From positions 1 to 64,000 of the forward strand of contig DAIORV010000001.1 of NCBI GenBank assembly GCA_036752825.1: a DNA stretch of 64,000 bases, given 5' to 3'. How positions within the stretch are numbered: position 1 is the first letter of the stretch; every line of letters begins with the position of its first letter. The translations under genes and the position numbers were made by a program. Below the pieces are notes generated by a model. It was not told the DNA's origin and did no database searches. It worked only from the letters and a program-made list of their open reading frames with translations. Origin of the DNA: UBA5177 sp002413265 (lineage in GTDB: Bacteria > Chloroflexota > UBA5177). Shown here one piece after another: positions 41,732-51,311 of the stretch.

Positions 41732-43174
41732 ATGGCAGACTCTACCGAGCCCAATCCGATCAAGTTCGGCACAGATGGATGGCGCGGCGCCATCGCGGAC
41801 ATCTATACGTTTGCGAACGTCCGCATTGTGGCTCAAGCCACCGCGAATTTTCTGCACGACAAGGGTCAAGCCAAAGACGGTCTCGTCGTGGGATACGACA
41901 TGCGCTTCGGCTCGGAGTTCTTCGCGGCTGCCGTGGCGGAGGTGCTGGCGAGCAACGGCATCCACTGTCGGCTCTGCTCAAAGGCGGCCGCAACGCCGAC
42001 AGTCGCCTACTCCATCCTCACTCATCAGGCCGCCGGCGCCGCCATGATCACCGCGAGTCATAACCCTTGGACTGACAACGGGTACAAGTACAAGCCCGAA
42101 TACGCGGGCTCTGCCGACCCAGCCACCATCGCAGCAATCGAAAGGCACTGCGACGTCATATACGAGCACGGCGGCGTGAAGACTATGCCGCTTCCCGATG
42201 CTCTGTCCTCCGGTTTAGTCGACTACTTCGATCCCGAGCCGGGTTACTTGAAAAGGCTGGCGGAGCTGTCTGATCTCGACCAGGTCAAGTCCTCTTCACT
42301 GCGAGCCGTAATCGATCCCATGTATGGGTCCGGACAAGGCTACTTTTCGAAGCTGCTAGGGGATGGATCGATCCACCTGAAGGAGATCAATCTCGAGAGA
42401 AACCCGTTCTTTGGGGGCGTGAACCCGGAGCCCATTGCCAAGAACCTCGCAAAGCTCATGGCCGCAGTGCCGAAGGAGAGGGCGAGCTGCGGCATCGCCG
42501 TGGACGGAGACGCGGATCGAGTGGGACTCGTCGACGAGAACGGCGTCTTCATTAATCAGCTCCTGGTGTACGGCTTGCTGATCATGTATCTCTTGGAGAA
42601 AAAGGGCCTACGCGGCGCCATTGTGAAATCGGTGAGCACGACCTCGATGGCGAATCGGCTCGGAGAGAAGTTCGGCGTCCCCGTCATCGAGACGCCGGTG
42701 GGTTTCAAATATATCGGACCGGCCATGCGCGAGAACGACGCCTTGATCGGCGGCGAGGAAAGCGGCGGATACGCGATTCGCGGGCACATTCCTGAGCGCG
42801 ACGGAACCTTGGCGGGCTTATATCTTCTGGAAATGCTTCTCGCTTACGATATGCCGATGTCGAAAATCGTGCAGCATTTGCAAGACATCGCCGGGCCGTC
42901 CTACTACGACCGCCTCGACATTCGCTTTCCCGAAGAGAAGCGAGAGGAGGTCATAGCACGCTTTCAGGGGGAACATCCTGCTCAGATTGCAGGAGAAAGC
43001 GTGGACCATGTTCAGACGTTGGACGGCTTCAAGTACTTCCTGAAAGACGGAAGTTGGCTTCTGGTTCGTTCCTCGGGCACAGAACCCTTGATCCGCCTTT
43101 ACACCGAGGCGACCAGTCCGGAAATGGCGCAGCGAGTCCTCGAGGCCGGTAAGCAAATGGCGGGACTAGCCTAG
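41732..43174 (+). CDS. Phosphomannomutase/phosphoglucomutase
   Basis: A 480-residue alpha-D-phosphohexomutase. It has the phosphoserine loop TASHNPWTDNGYK, the metal loop DGDADRVGLV, the sugar loop GGEESGGYAIRGH and the phosphate-binding RSSGTEPLIRLY. ATG 41732 with GGGAG upstream. It interconverts hexose 6- and 1-phosphates; next to gmd, mannose-1-phosphate supply for GDP-mannose is the likely job. The stop overlaps that of der by 4 bases (convergent). Confidence 0.93.
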   Translation: MADSTEPNPIKFGTDGWRGAIADIYTFANVRIVAQATANFLHDKGQAKDGLVVGYDMRFGSEFFAAAVAEVLASNGIHCRLCSKAAATPTVAYSILTHQAAGAAMITASHNPWTDNGYKYKPEYAGSADPATIAAIERHCDVIYEHGGVKTMPLPDALSSGLVDYFDPEPGYLKRLAELSDLDQVKSSSLRAVIDPMYGSGQGYFSKLLGDGSIHLKEINLERNPFFGGVNPEPIAKNLAKLMAAVPKERASCGIAVDGDADRVGLVDENGVFINQLLVYGLLIMYLLEKKGLRGAIVKSVSTTSMANRLGEKFGVPVIETPVGFKYIGPAMRENDALIGGEESGGYAIRGHIPERDGTLAGLYLLEMLLAYDMPMSKIVQHLQDIAGPSYYDRLDIRFPEEKREEVIARFQGEHPAQIAGESVDHVQTLDGFKYFLKDGSWLLVRSSGTEPLIRLYTEATSPEMAQRVLEAGKQMAGLA

Positions 43175-44502
43175 CTGGCTCGCTCCGATCGTCCGCGAGC
43201 CCGGAAGTAGAGGCGGATAGGCGTGCCGAAGAAGCCAAACCTGTCCCGCAGCCGGTTTTCGAGATACCGTTTGAAACCGAAGTGTGCCAGGTCCGGCTCG
43301 TTGACCTTCACCACGAAGGTCGGTGGATCGACGCCCACCTGAGTGATGTAAAGCAGCTTGAGCAGCCGGCCTCGGTGGGATGGCGCTTGATGTTCGTGGA
43401 GCGCGCGCTGCACTGCGTCATTTAGGGGACCGGTTGGCACGCGCTTCATTCGTTCGGCGCGGATCTGGAGCGCGAGCTGGAGGACGTTCTGGATACGCTG
43501 ACCGGTTTTTGCCGAAATGAAAACGATAGGGATATAAGGCATGAACTTGTACGCCTCGCGCAGCATGCGCTCGTACTGGCCCATGGTGTTGCTTTCCTTC
43601 GGAATCAAATCCCACTTGTTAACCGCCACCACGAGCCCTTTGGCCTCTTCATGGACGAAGCCGGCCAAGTGCGCATCCTGGGCCGCGACCGGAACCGTCG
43701 CGTCCACCAGCAGGACGGCGACATCGCATCGTTCGACGGCTCGCAGAGCTCGGATGACGCTGTAGCGCTCGATACCCTGCTCGACCTTGCCCCGCCGCCG
43801 GATCCCCGCCGTGTCCACCAAAATGACTCGCTGCTCATCTAACTCGATCTCGGTATCAATGGCGTCTCGGGTGGTGCCGGGAGTAGGCGAAACCACCGTC
43901 CTCTTCTTGCCCACCAATGCGTTCACGAGTGAAGACTTGCCCACGTTCGGACGCCCTACGATTGCCACTCGGACAGAGTCGGTTTCGGCCTCCTCCTCAA
44001 TTGCCGGTGGAAGCGTGTCTACGATTGCGTCCAGCAGGTCCCCCACGCCCAAACCACGTTCCGCTGAGACTGGGATCGGATCCCCCAGACCAAGAGCGTG
44101 GAATTCGAGGGCGCTACTCTCCTGCTTCACGTTGTCCACCTTGTTGACCGCCAGGATCAGAGGTTTGCTGGTTCTCCTCAGCATGTCGGCGATGTCTTCG
44201 TCCACCGGAGTCACGCCTGTACGAGAGTCCAGCACGAACACGATAGTGTCCGCTTCCTCAATCGCGATTTGGATCTGCTCGAACACGCTCTCGGTGACGT
44301 CTTCCGATACGCCCGGTACGATACCGCCGGTGTCGACGACTGAAGCTATGCGTCCGCGCCAATCAAATGTTCCGTGCAGGCGGTCCCGCGTGGTCCCCGG
44401 AAAATCTTCGACTATGGCCACTCGGGCGCCGACTAATCGGTTGAACAGGGTGGACTTTCCGACGTTTGGACGCCCCACGAGAGCGACAAGTGGTCGAGGC
44501 AA
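43171..44502 (-). CDS. der: Ribosome-associated GTPase Der
   Basis: A 443-residue protein with two tandem GTPase domains (P-loops VGRPNVGKSTLFN near residue 10 and VGRPNVGKSSLVN near 190; NKVD and NKWD specificity motifs) and a C-terminal KH-like domain. It assists 50S ribosome maturation. TTG 44502 is chosen: AAAGAGAGA precedes it and the protein then starts PRPLVALVGRPN as in relatives; the TTG at 44529 is longer. Last of rluB-cmk-der. Confidence 0.97.
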   Translation of the reverse strand: MPRPLVALVGRPNVGKSTLFNRLVGARVAIVEDFPGTTRDRLHGTFDWRGRIASVVDTGGIVPGVSEDVTESVFEQIQIAIEEADTIVFVLDSRTGVTPVDEDIADMLRRTSKPLILAVNKVDNVKQESSALEFHALGLGDPIPVSAERGLGVGDLLDAIVDTLPPAIEEEAETDSVRVAIVGRPNVGKSSLVNALVGKKRTVVSPTPGTTRDAIDTEIELDEQRVILVDTAGIRRRGKVEQGIERYSVIRALRAVERCDVAVLLVDATVPVAAQDAHLAGFVHEEAKGLVVAVNKWDLIPKESNTMGQYERMLREAYKFMPYIPIVFISAKTGQRIQNVLQLALQIRAERMKRVPTGPLNDAVQRALHEHQAPSHRGRLLKLLYITQVGVDPPTFVVKVNEPDLAHFGFKRYLENRLRDRFGFFGTPIRLYFRARGRSERAS

Positions 44503-44591
44503 GATGAAATCTCTCTTTGAAATCAGCAACCGACGGAAATCATGCGACTCGCCACCGTGGACCGTCGGCGAGCCGAGACTCAGACCAAGCG

Positions 44592-45281
44592 TTATTGCTC
44601 TTTGTTTTGGAGCTTGTTCTCGACAAGCAGCACAGCGCGCCGAACAGTCTCCTCGGGAGTCAGCCCGTCGGTCTCCAACACTATAGCATCGTCAGCTTGA
44701 CGTAACGGTGACACCTTTCGTCCACTGTCTCGGCTATCTCGCGCCCGAATTCGGCTCAGCTCCAACTGCGTGTCACCGCCAACGTCATCCTCGGACCGTT
44801 CGTGCCGTCGCCGTGTAGCACGCGTTTGCGCGGAGGCCGTCACCCAGAGCTTCGCGTCTGCATTCGGAAGAACGACGGTTCCGATGTCCCGCCCCACCAT
44901 GACGATGCCGCCGCCGCGGGCTATCTCCCGCTGGCGTTCGACGAGGGCCTTGCGGACCTCGGGGTGCGCCGACACAGTCGAGACTGCAGCTTCCACCTCG
45001 GTCGTTCGCAGCTCTTCGTTCATACGGCGCCCATCCACCAGCACACCCTCGCCGAGATCTCGCACCGGCCCAAACCGGGTCGTGCGAGCTACATCTGCTA
45101 GGGGAGGGCCGTTCGTAGGATCGATGCCTTGGCTGAGACCGAGATAGGTGACGGCTCGATACATCAGACCGGTGTCCAGGTAGCGGAAGCCAAGGGCTTC
45201 CGCCACTCCCTTGCCGACCGTCGATTTACCTGCGGCTGCGGGGCCGTCGATCGCGATCGACGGCTTTTGCTCCGCGCTCAT
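44592..45281 (-). CDS. cmk: Cytidylate kinase
   Basis: A 229-residue P-loop kinase phosphorylating CMP and dCMP. The P-loop is IDGPAAAGKSTVGKGVAE, with YLDTGLMYRAVTYLGL, VGRDIGTVVLPNAD and RDSRDSGRKVSPLRQADDA as CMP-binding and LID segments. ATG 45281 lies inside the 3' end of rluB (overlap 56 bases). der follows after 89 bases. Confidence 0.96.
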   Translation of the reverse strand: MSAEQKPSIAIDGPAAAGKSTVGKGVAEALGFRYLDTGLMYRAVTYLGLSQGIDPTNGPPLADVARTTRFGPVRDLGEGVLVDGRRMNEELRTTEVEAAVSTVSAHPEVRKALVERQREIARGGGIVMVGRDIGTVVLPNADAKLWVTASAQTRATRRRHERSEDDVGGDTQLELSRIRARDSRDSGRKVSPLRQADDAIVLETDGLTPEETVRRAVLLVENKLQNKEQ

Positions 45282-46038
45282 TCACACCTCGTGCCGCCAG
45301 CTCTCGGATGCCCTGCACCTCGTGCAGGCTCAGCACGCGAGACTGGCCCTCATCCAATGTTCCGAGACGAACCGTTCCAATTCGCTCACGGCGAAGCAGC
45401 TCGACCGCGTGTCCGACGGCGGCGAACATGAGGCGTATCTGTCGCTTCTTTCCCTCCACGAGCGTGACCAGAAGCGTCGTGGCCGAAGCTGTTTGCGACA
45501 CCATGCTCACGGTTGCAGGCGATGTCTTGGTCCCGTCAGGAAGCGGAGCTCCCCTCTGAAGCTGGAGCAGAGCGCCATCAGACACTTTGCCGTGGACGGT
45601 GACCTCATACTCCTTCTGGATCCCGTATCTCGGATGCGTCACAAGGTTCGCCCAGTCTCCGTCATCTGTGAGGAGAAGGAGCCCGGAAGTGTCCTTGTCA
45701 AGGCGGCCCACGGGATTCACCCGGTGACTCGTTTCCATAAACTCCATCACAGTTTGTTCGCCGTGCGTGCTGGCGAGGCTCGTAACAAAGCCGGCGGGCT
45801 TATGCAATGCGACATACAATTTCTCTCCAGGAAGCTCGATCACGCGGCCATCTACGACAATTTCATCTCGCCCGGAATGCACCCTCTGTCCGACCAGAGC
45901 CGTGTCCCCGTTGACTGTGACGCGCCCCTCGGCGATCATGTTCTCTGCGGCTCTCCGAGAGGCTACTCCTGCGGCTGCAAGAATTTTTTGCAGGCGATCC
46001 CCGTCCCCCGACGCAGCTCCATTCCTGCGGCCCGCCAT
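45226..46038 (-). CDS. RluB/RsuA-family 23S/16S rRNA pseudouridine synthase
   Basis: A 270-residue protein with an N-terminal S4 RNA-binding domain (LQKILAAAGVASRRAAENMI...GRVTVNG) and the catalytic domain with the essential Asp in GRLDKDTSGLLLLTDDG, followed by VEGKKRQIRLMFAAVGH. ATG 46038 has GGGAGG upstream. It is the start of the rluB-cmk-der unit. RluB (23S U2605) is the most likely orthologue in monoderm genomes, but target specificity is not decided. Confidence 0.93.
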   Translation of the reverse strand: MAGRRNGAASGDGDRLQKILAAAGVASRRAAENMIAEGRVTVNGDTALVGQRVHSGRDEIVVDGRVIELPGEKLYVALHKPAGFVTSLASTHGEQTVMEFMETSHRVNPVGRLDKDTSGLLLLTDDGDWANLVTHPRYGIQKEYEVTVHGKVSDGALLQLQRGAPLPDGTKTSPATVSMVSQTASATTLLVTLVEGKKRQIRLMFAAVGHAVELLRRERIGTVRLGTLDEGQSRVLSLHEVQGIRELAARGVNERGAKAVDRDRRPRSRR

Positions 46039-46151
46039 CAACGCCTCCCGTCCTTGCGCAACTCTACCAAGTAGAAAGTCGTCCGGGCTGTAACCTTATT
46101 ACCATTGGGCAGCCAAGCGCGTGGCGGCGAGAAGCCGCCGAGGAGCGAAAA

Positions 46152-46787
46152 ATGACGTCAATGGACTCTGTCGTCGCAAGCATCACCAGCGAGCTCGAAG
46201 TCAAGCAGAAATCACGCGATCGGGCGTTGGTCGATTCGCGACAGATCGTCCGGCACGCTGCCACGTGCATCCGAGCACTCCACCGGGGCGAGTTCGACAA
46301 GGCCAACGAGAGCCTGCAGCAGGGGCGCGCCATGGTGGCAGCCACGCGCGCTGAACTCGCGGAGCATCCGGATCTTTACTGGACCGGCTACGTCCAGGAC
46401 TCGCAAAAGGAGATTGCCGAGGCCTATCTGGTGGCTGCCATTGTGCAAGACAGGGATCTGCCGGCGCCTCGCGACATTGGGGTCGAGAACGCCCCTTTTC
46501 TGAATGGGCTAGCGGAGGCGGCCAGTGAAATGCGTCGTTATGCTCTGGACCGAATTCGAAAGGGTTCAGATGCCGATATGACGGAGGCGGAGCGAGTGCT
46601 TCAAGCGATGGACGATATTTACACCGCCCTCATTACCGTTGACTTCCCGGACGCCATCACGGGAGGCCTGCGCCGAACCACCGATTCGCTTCGCGCGGTA
46701 TTGGAGCGCACGCGTGGTGATCTCACCCTCACGTTGCGTCAGGCTGAGCTTGCTCGCGCCCTTATGCAGAGCAATCGAATCCAATAG
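46152..46787 (+). CDS. Translin family protein
   Basis: A 211-residue all-helical protein, ATG 46152 with GAGGAG upstream. It follows the translin/TRAX pattern: SRQIVRHAATCIRALHRGE at residues 26-44, HPDLYWTGYVQDSQKEIAEA, FLNGLAEAASEMRRYALDRI, AMDDIYTALITVDFPDAI then LRRTTDSLRAVLERTRGDLT. Eukaryotic translin-TRAX (C3PO) binds and cuts RNA; archaeal relatives are RNases. The acidic residues in QKEIAEA and SEMRR could support metal-dependent cleavage, though this is inference. It lies upstream of the second DUF5343 gene. Confidence 0.82.
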   Translation: MTSMDSVVASITSELEVKQKSRDRALVDSRQIVRHAATCIRALHRGEFDKANESLQQGRAMVAATRAELAEHPDLYWTGYVQDSQKEIAEAYLVAAIVQDRDLPAPRDIGVENAPFLNGLAEAASEMRRYALDRIRKGSDADMTEAERVLQAMDDIYTALITVDFPDAITGGLRRTTDSLRAVLERTRGDLTLTLRQAELARALMQSNRIQ

Positions 46788-46876
46788 TTGGAACCCTTGT
46801 AACTTCGCCAACAAGTGGCTACACTCGGACACGAGAATCCAAGGCGTCCGATTTTGAGTCCACGGAGGTCCCGTCT

Positions 46877-47524
46877 TTGGTGGCTGCCGGAGATTTCCAG
46901 GGAAGACGGGCTCCCTACGCGCCCATATCCGCTCTGGAGAAATTCTTCGAGCGAATACGCGACCGTCAAACTCCGGATCGTGTCGATCACAAGTTTCTAC
47001 GCAAGCTCGGTGTCGCCCACAACAACGAGTACTCGCTTCTCAGTGCGCTCAAGTTTCTCGGTATCTTGGATGAGTATGGAACTCCGACGACTTCGTACCG
47101 AAGTCTCCAAACCACTGATCAGTTCAAGGAAGCCCTTTGGAACTTGGTCCAGCGCGCTTACAAGCCAGTTTTCGAAGCAGGCGCCAATACTTGGTCTACC
47201 GCAGAGCTGGTCGACTTCTTTCGAGTGAACAGTTCCGCTTCACAGGCCAAGAATGCGGCGCGCTTTTTTCGAGCCGTCTGCAACCTCGCCGATCACGAAG
47301 CATCCCCTGCGGTGGGCAGCCTGCCGCAGGCCGAGACGAGGGCGCTCCGGCCAGACGCGGGCCGGCAGCCACCTTCCCATTCAGTTTCCAGACAGATGTT
47401 GCCCGCCAAAGCGGCCCTACTCGAAAAGCTACCGGCGGCGCAACCTGGCTGGTCAGCGGATGAATATCTTCAGATCTGCGATCGGTTTATCGAGATGCTG
47501 CGACATCTCGATGAACCGGCCTAA
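46877..47524 (+). CDS. DUF5343 family protein (copy 2)
   Basis: A 215-residue paralog of the protein at 7136-7807, with the same core (FFERIRDR, VDHKFLRKLGVAHNNEYSLL, LKFLGILDEYG, YRSLQTTDQFKEALWNLV, SQAKNAARFFRAV). The C-terminal part, about 45 residues, has diverged. Start TTG 46877 (GTG 46880 possible) with GGAGG 8 bases upstream. No TACGAGG-type sites are seen at this locus. It sits 89 bases after the translin gene on the same strand and may share its transcript. Confidence 0.75.
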   Translation: MVAAGDFQGRRAPYAPISALEKFFERIRDRQTPDRVDHKFLRKLGVAHNNEYSLLSALKFLGILDEYGTPTTSYRSLQTTDQFKEALWNLVQRAYKPVFEAGANTWSTAELVDFFRVNSSASQAKNAARFFRAVCNLADHEASPAVGSLPQAETRALRPDAGRQPPSHSVSRQMLPAKAALLEKLPAAQPGWSADEYLQICDRFIEMLRHLDEPA

Positions 47525-47715
47525 GCGCCCGCAGCCGGCTGCCTAGACAACGAAAAGACGCCCGGCAATCGCTCCCTTGACCAGTGGGCAACCCGGTCGA
47601 GACAGCGACTGCCGGACGTCCTTGGACCACAATTCCAAGAGCCGCAGACGACCTCTTCCCTCGACACCATCATAGTACAAGGCGCACAAGAAGTCAAACA
47701 AGAAATGCAAGAACC

Positions 47716-47745
47716 TTGGACAGCGCGGCTGCGCTAAGCTATGTA
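47716..47745 (+). promoter_or_regulatory. Candidate dnaE promoter in a 247-base gene-free region
   Basis: TTGGAC (47716-47721) and TATGTA (47740-47745) are 18 bases apart, predicting a start near 47752, about 20 bases before dnaE. The rest of 47525-47771 shows no gene or clear terminator. Confidence 0.4.
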
Positions 47746-47771
47746 CTGTTTGAGCCCGAGATCCTTCTTCT

Positions 47772-50700
47772 ATGGTGACGCCCTTGCCAGGTAGCTTCGT
47801 ACATCTGCACGCCCATTCGTCCTACTCTCTGTTGGACGGGCTCGCGCGGATCGACGACATGCTGCAGACGGCAAAAGACGCTGGAATGCCTGCTCTCGCG
47901 CTGACCGACCATGGCGCTATGTTCGGAGCTATTGAGTTCTACGGCAAGGCGAGAGAGCTTGGTATAAAGCCGATCATTGGGTGCGAGGTGTACGTCTCAG
48001 GGGAGCCCCTCGACGACAAGCCGGGGCCCCAATCGAAGACTTTTCATCTCGTTCTCCTCGCCGAGAACGAGATCGGGTACCGCAACCTGATTCAGCTCAC
48101 CACGGCAGCTCATCTTCGCGGCTTCTACCGCAAGCCGCGAGTCGATCATGCGCTGCTCGAGAAGCATAATGAAGGATTGATTTGTCTTTCAGGTTGTGCC
48201 AGCGGAGAGCTCGCTCGAACGATCCTGGAGGGCAATTTGCGCGTTGCCGAACAACTGGCCGACTGGCATCGCCAGGTCTTTCCAGGTCGCTACTACCTCG
48301 AGCTGCAGTATCACGACCTCGAAGTGCAGACAACGATCAATCAAGGCGTCATCCACTTGAGCCGTAGCCTCGATCTGCCCCTGGTCGCGACCAACGACGT
48401 GCACTACGTTCGCAGCAGCCAGGCGAAAGCCCACGAGGTGCTGCTGTGCGTCCAGACTCAGACGACGATGGCGGATCCGAAGCGCATGCGGATGGAGACG
48501 CCGGAGTTTTACCTAAAGACCGCCGACCAGATGGCATCGCTCTTTGCTGACTATCCGGCTGCCTTGACGAACACTCTTGAGATTGCCGAGCGATGCAACC
48601 TGGCACTCGATTTCGGCCGTCCGCAGCTGCCTCATTTCCCGGCCCCGAAAGGACGAACCTCCGATGAGCATCTCCGTGCTCTCTGCGAGGAAGGCCTGGT
48701 TCTCCGCTACCCTTCGGCAGACGATGACGTGCGAAGCCGGCTAGATTACGAGCTCTCCGTCATCACGAGTACCGGCTTCGTTGACTATTTTCTGCTCGTC
48801 CACGACGTCATCCATTTCGCGCGCACTCACGGTATCCCAGTAGGGCCGGGGCGCGGCAGCGCCGCGGGCAGCATCGTAGCGTACTGCCTCTTCATTACCA
48901 GTGTGGATCCAATTCGCCACGGTCTTTCCTTTGAGCGCTTTCTCAACCCGGATCGGGTGTCTATGCCTGACATGGATCTGGATTTTGCGGATGACCGCAG
49001 GGACGAGCTGATTCGCTACGTGACGGCCAAATACGGCAGAGATCGAGTCGCCCAGATCATCACCTTCGGGACAATGGGCGTGAAGGCGGGTGTTCGCGAC
49101 GTAGGCCGGGCGCTCGGCATGTCGTACGCCGATGTCGATCGAGTCGCCAAGCTGATTCCCCCAACCTGCTCGACCGTTGAGAAGGCGAAGGAAGAAGCGC
49201 CTGACCTGCAGATGTTGTACGAGGATGACCCTAACATCACCAAGTTGATGGATACTGTGCAGGACCTTGAAGGGGTGGCCAGGCACGCGTCGACTCACGC
49301 TGCGGGTGTGCTCATATCTCGTGATCCCCTTTCGCAGCACGTCCCGCTGTACAAGGTGCCCAAGAGCGAGCAGATTTCGTCGCAATACGCCATGGGCGCC
49401 ATCGAAAAAATCGGCCTGCTCAAGCTCGATTTTCTTGGCCTGCGAACGCTGACCATTCTTCAGCGTGCCTGCAACTTCGTAAAAGCCACGACCGGACAAG
49501 ATATTGATCTCGAGGCAATCTCGCTCGAGGATCCTTCCATTTATCAGCTTCTAAACACCGGCGAGACCTTCGGAGTGTTTCAGGTCGATAAGGGCATGCG
49601 GAACCATATCAAGAACCTGCATCCGGAAGAGTTCAACCACATCGTGGCTCTCATCTCCCTATATAGACCGGGCCCGATGCAGTACATCGAGCGCTTCTGC
49701 GATCGGAAAAACGGAAGGCTGCCGGTCGAATACAAGCACCCGGATCTCGAGGAGGCTCTGCGAGAGACCTACGGCATAGTCGTGTACCAGGAACAGGTCA
49801 TGAAGATGTTGAACCTCCTGGCCGGCTACTCGCCGGGTGAGGCCGATCTGGTCCGCCGAGCCATGGCCAAGAAGAAAGCAGATCAACTGGCCCTCGAGAA
49901 GGAGCGCTTCCTCGAGCGCACGGTGGCCCGTGGACTCAGCGAGCAGCTCGCAGGGGAGCTGTTCTCCGACATCGAGCCGTTTGCGGGCTACGCCTTTCCC
50001 AAAGCGCATGCGGCAGCGTACGCCGTGCTTACCTGCCAGACCGCCTACATGAAGGCTAATTATCCACGGGAATACATGTGCGGGCTGCTCTCGGCGGAGA
50101 AAGAGAACGCGGAAAAGGTTTCCGAGGCAATGGCGGAGTGCCGGCACATGGGCATAGCCGTCCTGCCGCCGGACGTGAATGCTAGCCAACTCGACTTTAC
50201 GATCCAGGATGGAAAGATCCGTTTTGGACTGTGCGCTGTGAAGAATGTCGGAGCAGCGGCGGTCGAGTCCATCGTCGAAACTCGACGCGTGGGCGGAGCT
50301 TTCGCGAATCTGGAGGACTTGTGCTCTCGTCTGGACTGGACAATCGTGAGTAAGCGGGTCATCGAGAGCCTCGCGAAATGTGGTGCTCTAGACTCGTTCG
50401 GGCTCGAACGAGGCCGCCTTGTTGCCGGAGTCGACCGGATAGTGGGTGTCGGGACGCAAATGCAACGCGCCGCAGCAGCGGGTCAGGCCTCACTCTTCGG
50501 GGATGTGGCTGACTCCCCAACGACCTTGCAGCTCCCGATGGTTGCGGCGCCGGCGACTCTCGAAGAAAAGATCATGTGGGAAGAGGAGCTGATCGGAATC
50601 GCGGTGACTCAACATCCGTTCGTCGACGCCATCGAGGGCCTCCGCGACTTCCAAGTTCTCCCACCGGTCGAAATTTCAGACGAGCGTGACGGAGAGAAGC

Positions 50701-51311
50701 TTCTCGTCGGAGGCATCATGAAAAGCCTTCGCTCCTTCCCAACCAAGGACGGAAGGATGATGGCGCGCTTTCAGCTTTCCGATCTGCAAGCATCGCTCGA
50801 CGCCGTGGTCTTCAACCGAAGTTACGGTCAGGTGCGAGTCCGTCTCATCGAAGGCAGCGTCGTGGTTGCTTCGGGAACTATCAGTGCGTCCGACGGTCGT
50901 CTGCAGATCCTCGTAGATGCTTTACATACCCCCGAGGAAGTGGTTTCGCTTCCCGTTCCCTCCAACGGAAACGGACGACGTAATGGCCACTCGAACGGCC
51001 GTTCCGGACCAAGCTCCGGCGAGTCGAAGGAGAGCTCGGTGGCGTCTGACGAGCCGCGCAGGATACGAATTCGGGTTCTGAGAAGTGAAGATCGAGCGGC
51101 CGATCTCGATCGGCTTGAGGCCGTATACGCGGCGTTGCAGCGTCGCCACGGAACGGATGAGGTGGAGATCGTAGTCGAAATCGCCGGATCCGATTTGAAG
51201 CTTCAACTTCCCAACCGTTATACGTGCTTCAGCCCCGAGCTCGTGGCCGACCTTTCGGCGGTCGTGCAGATCTCGGAGCTCAGCGTCGACGGCGCCCCAG
51301 TCGGACGTTAG
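47772..51311 (+). CDS. dnaE: DNA polymerase III alpha subunit
   Basis: A 1179-residue replicative polymerase. The PHP domain opens with HLHAHSSYSLLDGLARI. The C-family palm shows GPGRGSAAGSIVAYCL and PDMDLDFADDRRDEL with catalytic aspartates, then EGVARHASTHAAGVLIS and the fingers/tau-binding portions. After the helix-hairpin-helix comes an OB fold (LLVGGIMKSLRSF, LSDLQASLDAVVF), and a Gly/Asn/Ser-rich linker (about 1060-1095) before the C-terminal domain. ATG 47772 (GTG 47775 next). Its stop overlaps moeA on the other strand by 4 bases. Confidence 0.97.
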   Translation: MVTPLPGSFVHLHAHSSYSLLDGLARIDDMLQTAKDAGMPALALTDHGAMFGAIEFYGKARELGIKPIIGCEVYVSGEPLDDKPGPQSKTFHLVLLAENEIGYRNLIQLTTAAHLRGFYRKPRVDHALLEKHNEGLICLSGCASGELARTILEGNLRVAEQLADWHRQVFPGRYYLELQYHDLEVQTTINQGVIHLSRSLDLPLVATNDVHYVRSSQAKAHEVLLCVQTQTTMADPKRMRMETPEFYLKTADQMASLFADYPAALTNTLEIAERCNLALDFGRPQLPHFPAPKGRTSDEHLRALCEEGLVLRYPSADDDVRSRLDYELSVITSTGFVDYFLLVHDVIHFARTHGIPVGPGRGSAAGSIVAYCLFITSVDPIRHGLSFERFLNPDRVSMPDMDLDFADDRRDELIRYVTAKYGRDRVAQIITFGTMGVKAGVRDVGRALGMSYADVDRVAKLIPPTCSTVEKAKEEAPDLQMLYEDDPNITKLMDTVQDLEGVARHASTHAAGVLISRDPLSQHVPLYKVPKSEQISSQYAMGAIEKIGLLKLDFLGLRTLTILQRACNFVKATTGQDIDLEAISLEDPSIYQLLNTGETFGVFQVDKGMRNHIKNLHPEEFNHIVALISLYRPGPMQYIERFCDRKNGRLPVEYKHPDLEEALRETYGIVVYQEQVMKMLNLLAGYSPGEADLVRRAMAKKKADQLALEKERFLERTVARGLSEQLAGELFSDIEPFAGYAFPKAHAAAYAVLTCQTAYMKANYPREYMCGLLSAEKENAEKVSEAMAECRHMGIAVLPPDVNASQLDFTIQDGKIRFGLCAVKNVGAAAVESIVETRRVGGAFANLEDLCSRLDWTIVSKRVIESLAKCGALDSFGLERGRLVAGVDRIVGVGTQMQRAAAAGQASLFGDVADSPTTLQLPMVAAPATLEEKIMWEEELIGIAVTQHPFVDAIEGLRDFQVLPPVEISDERDGEKLLVGGIMKSLRSFPTKDGRMMARFQLSDLQASLDAVVFNRSYGQVRVRLIEGSVVVASGTISASDGRLQILVDALHTPEEVVSLPVPSNGNGRRNGHSNGRSGPSSGESKESSVASDEPRRIRIRVLRSEDRAADLDRLEAVYAALQRRHGTDEVEIVVEIAGSDLKLQLPNRYTCFSPELVADLSAVVQISELSVDGAPVGR

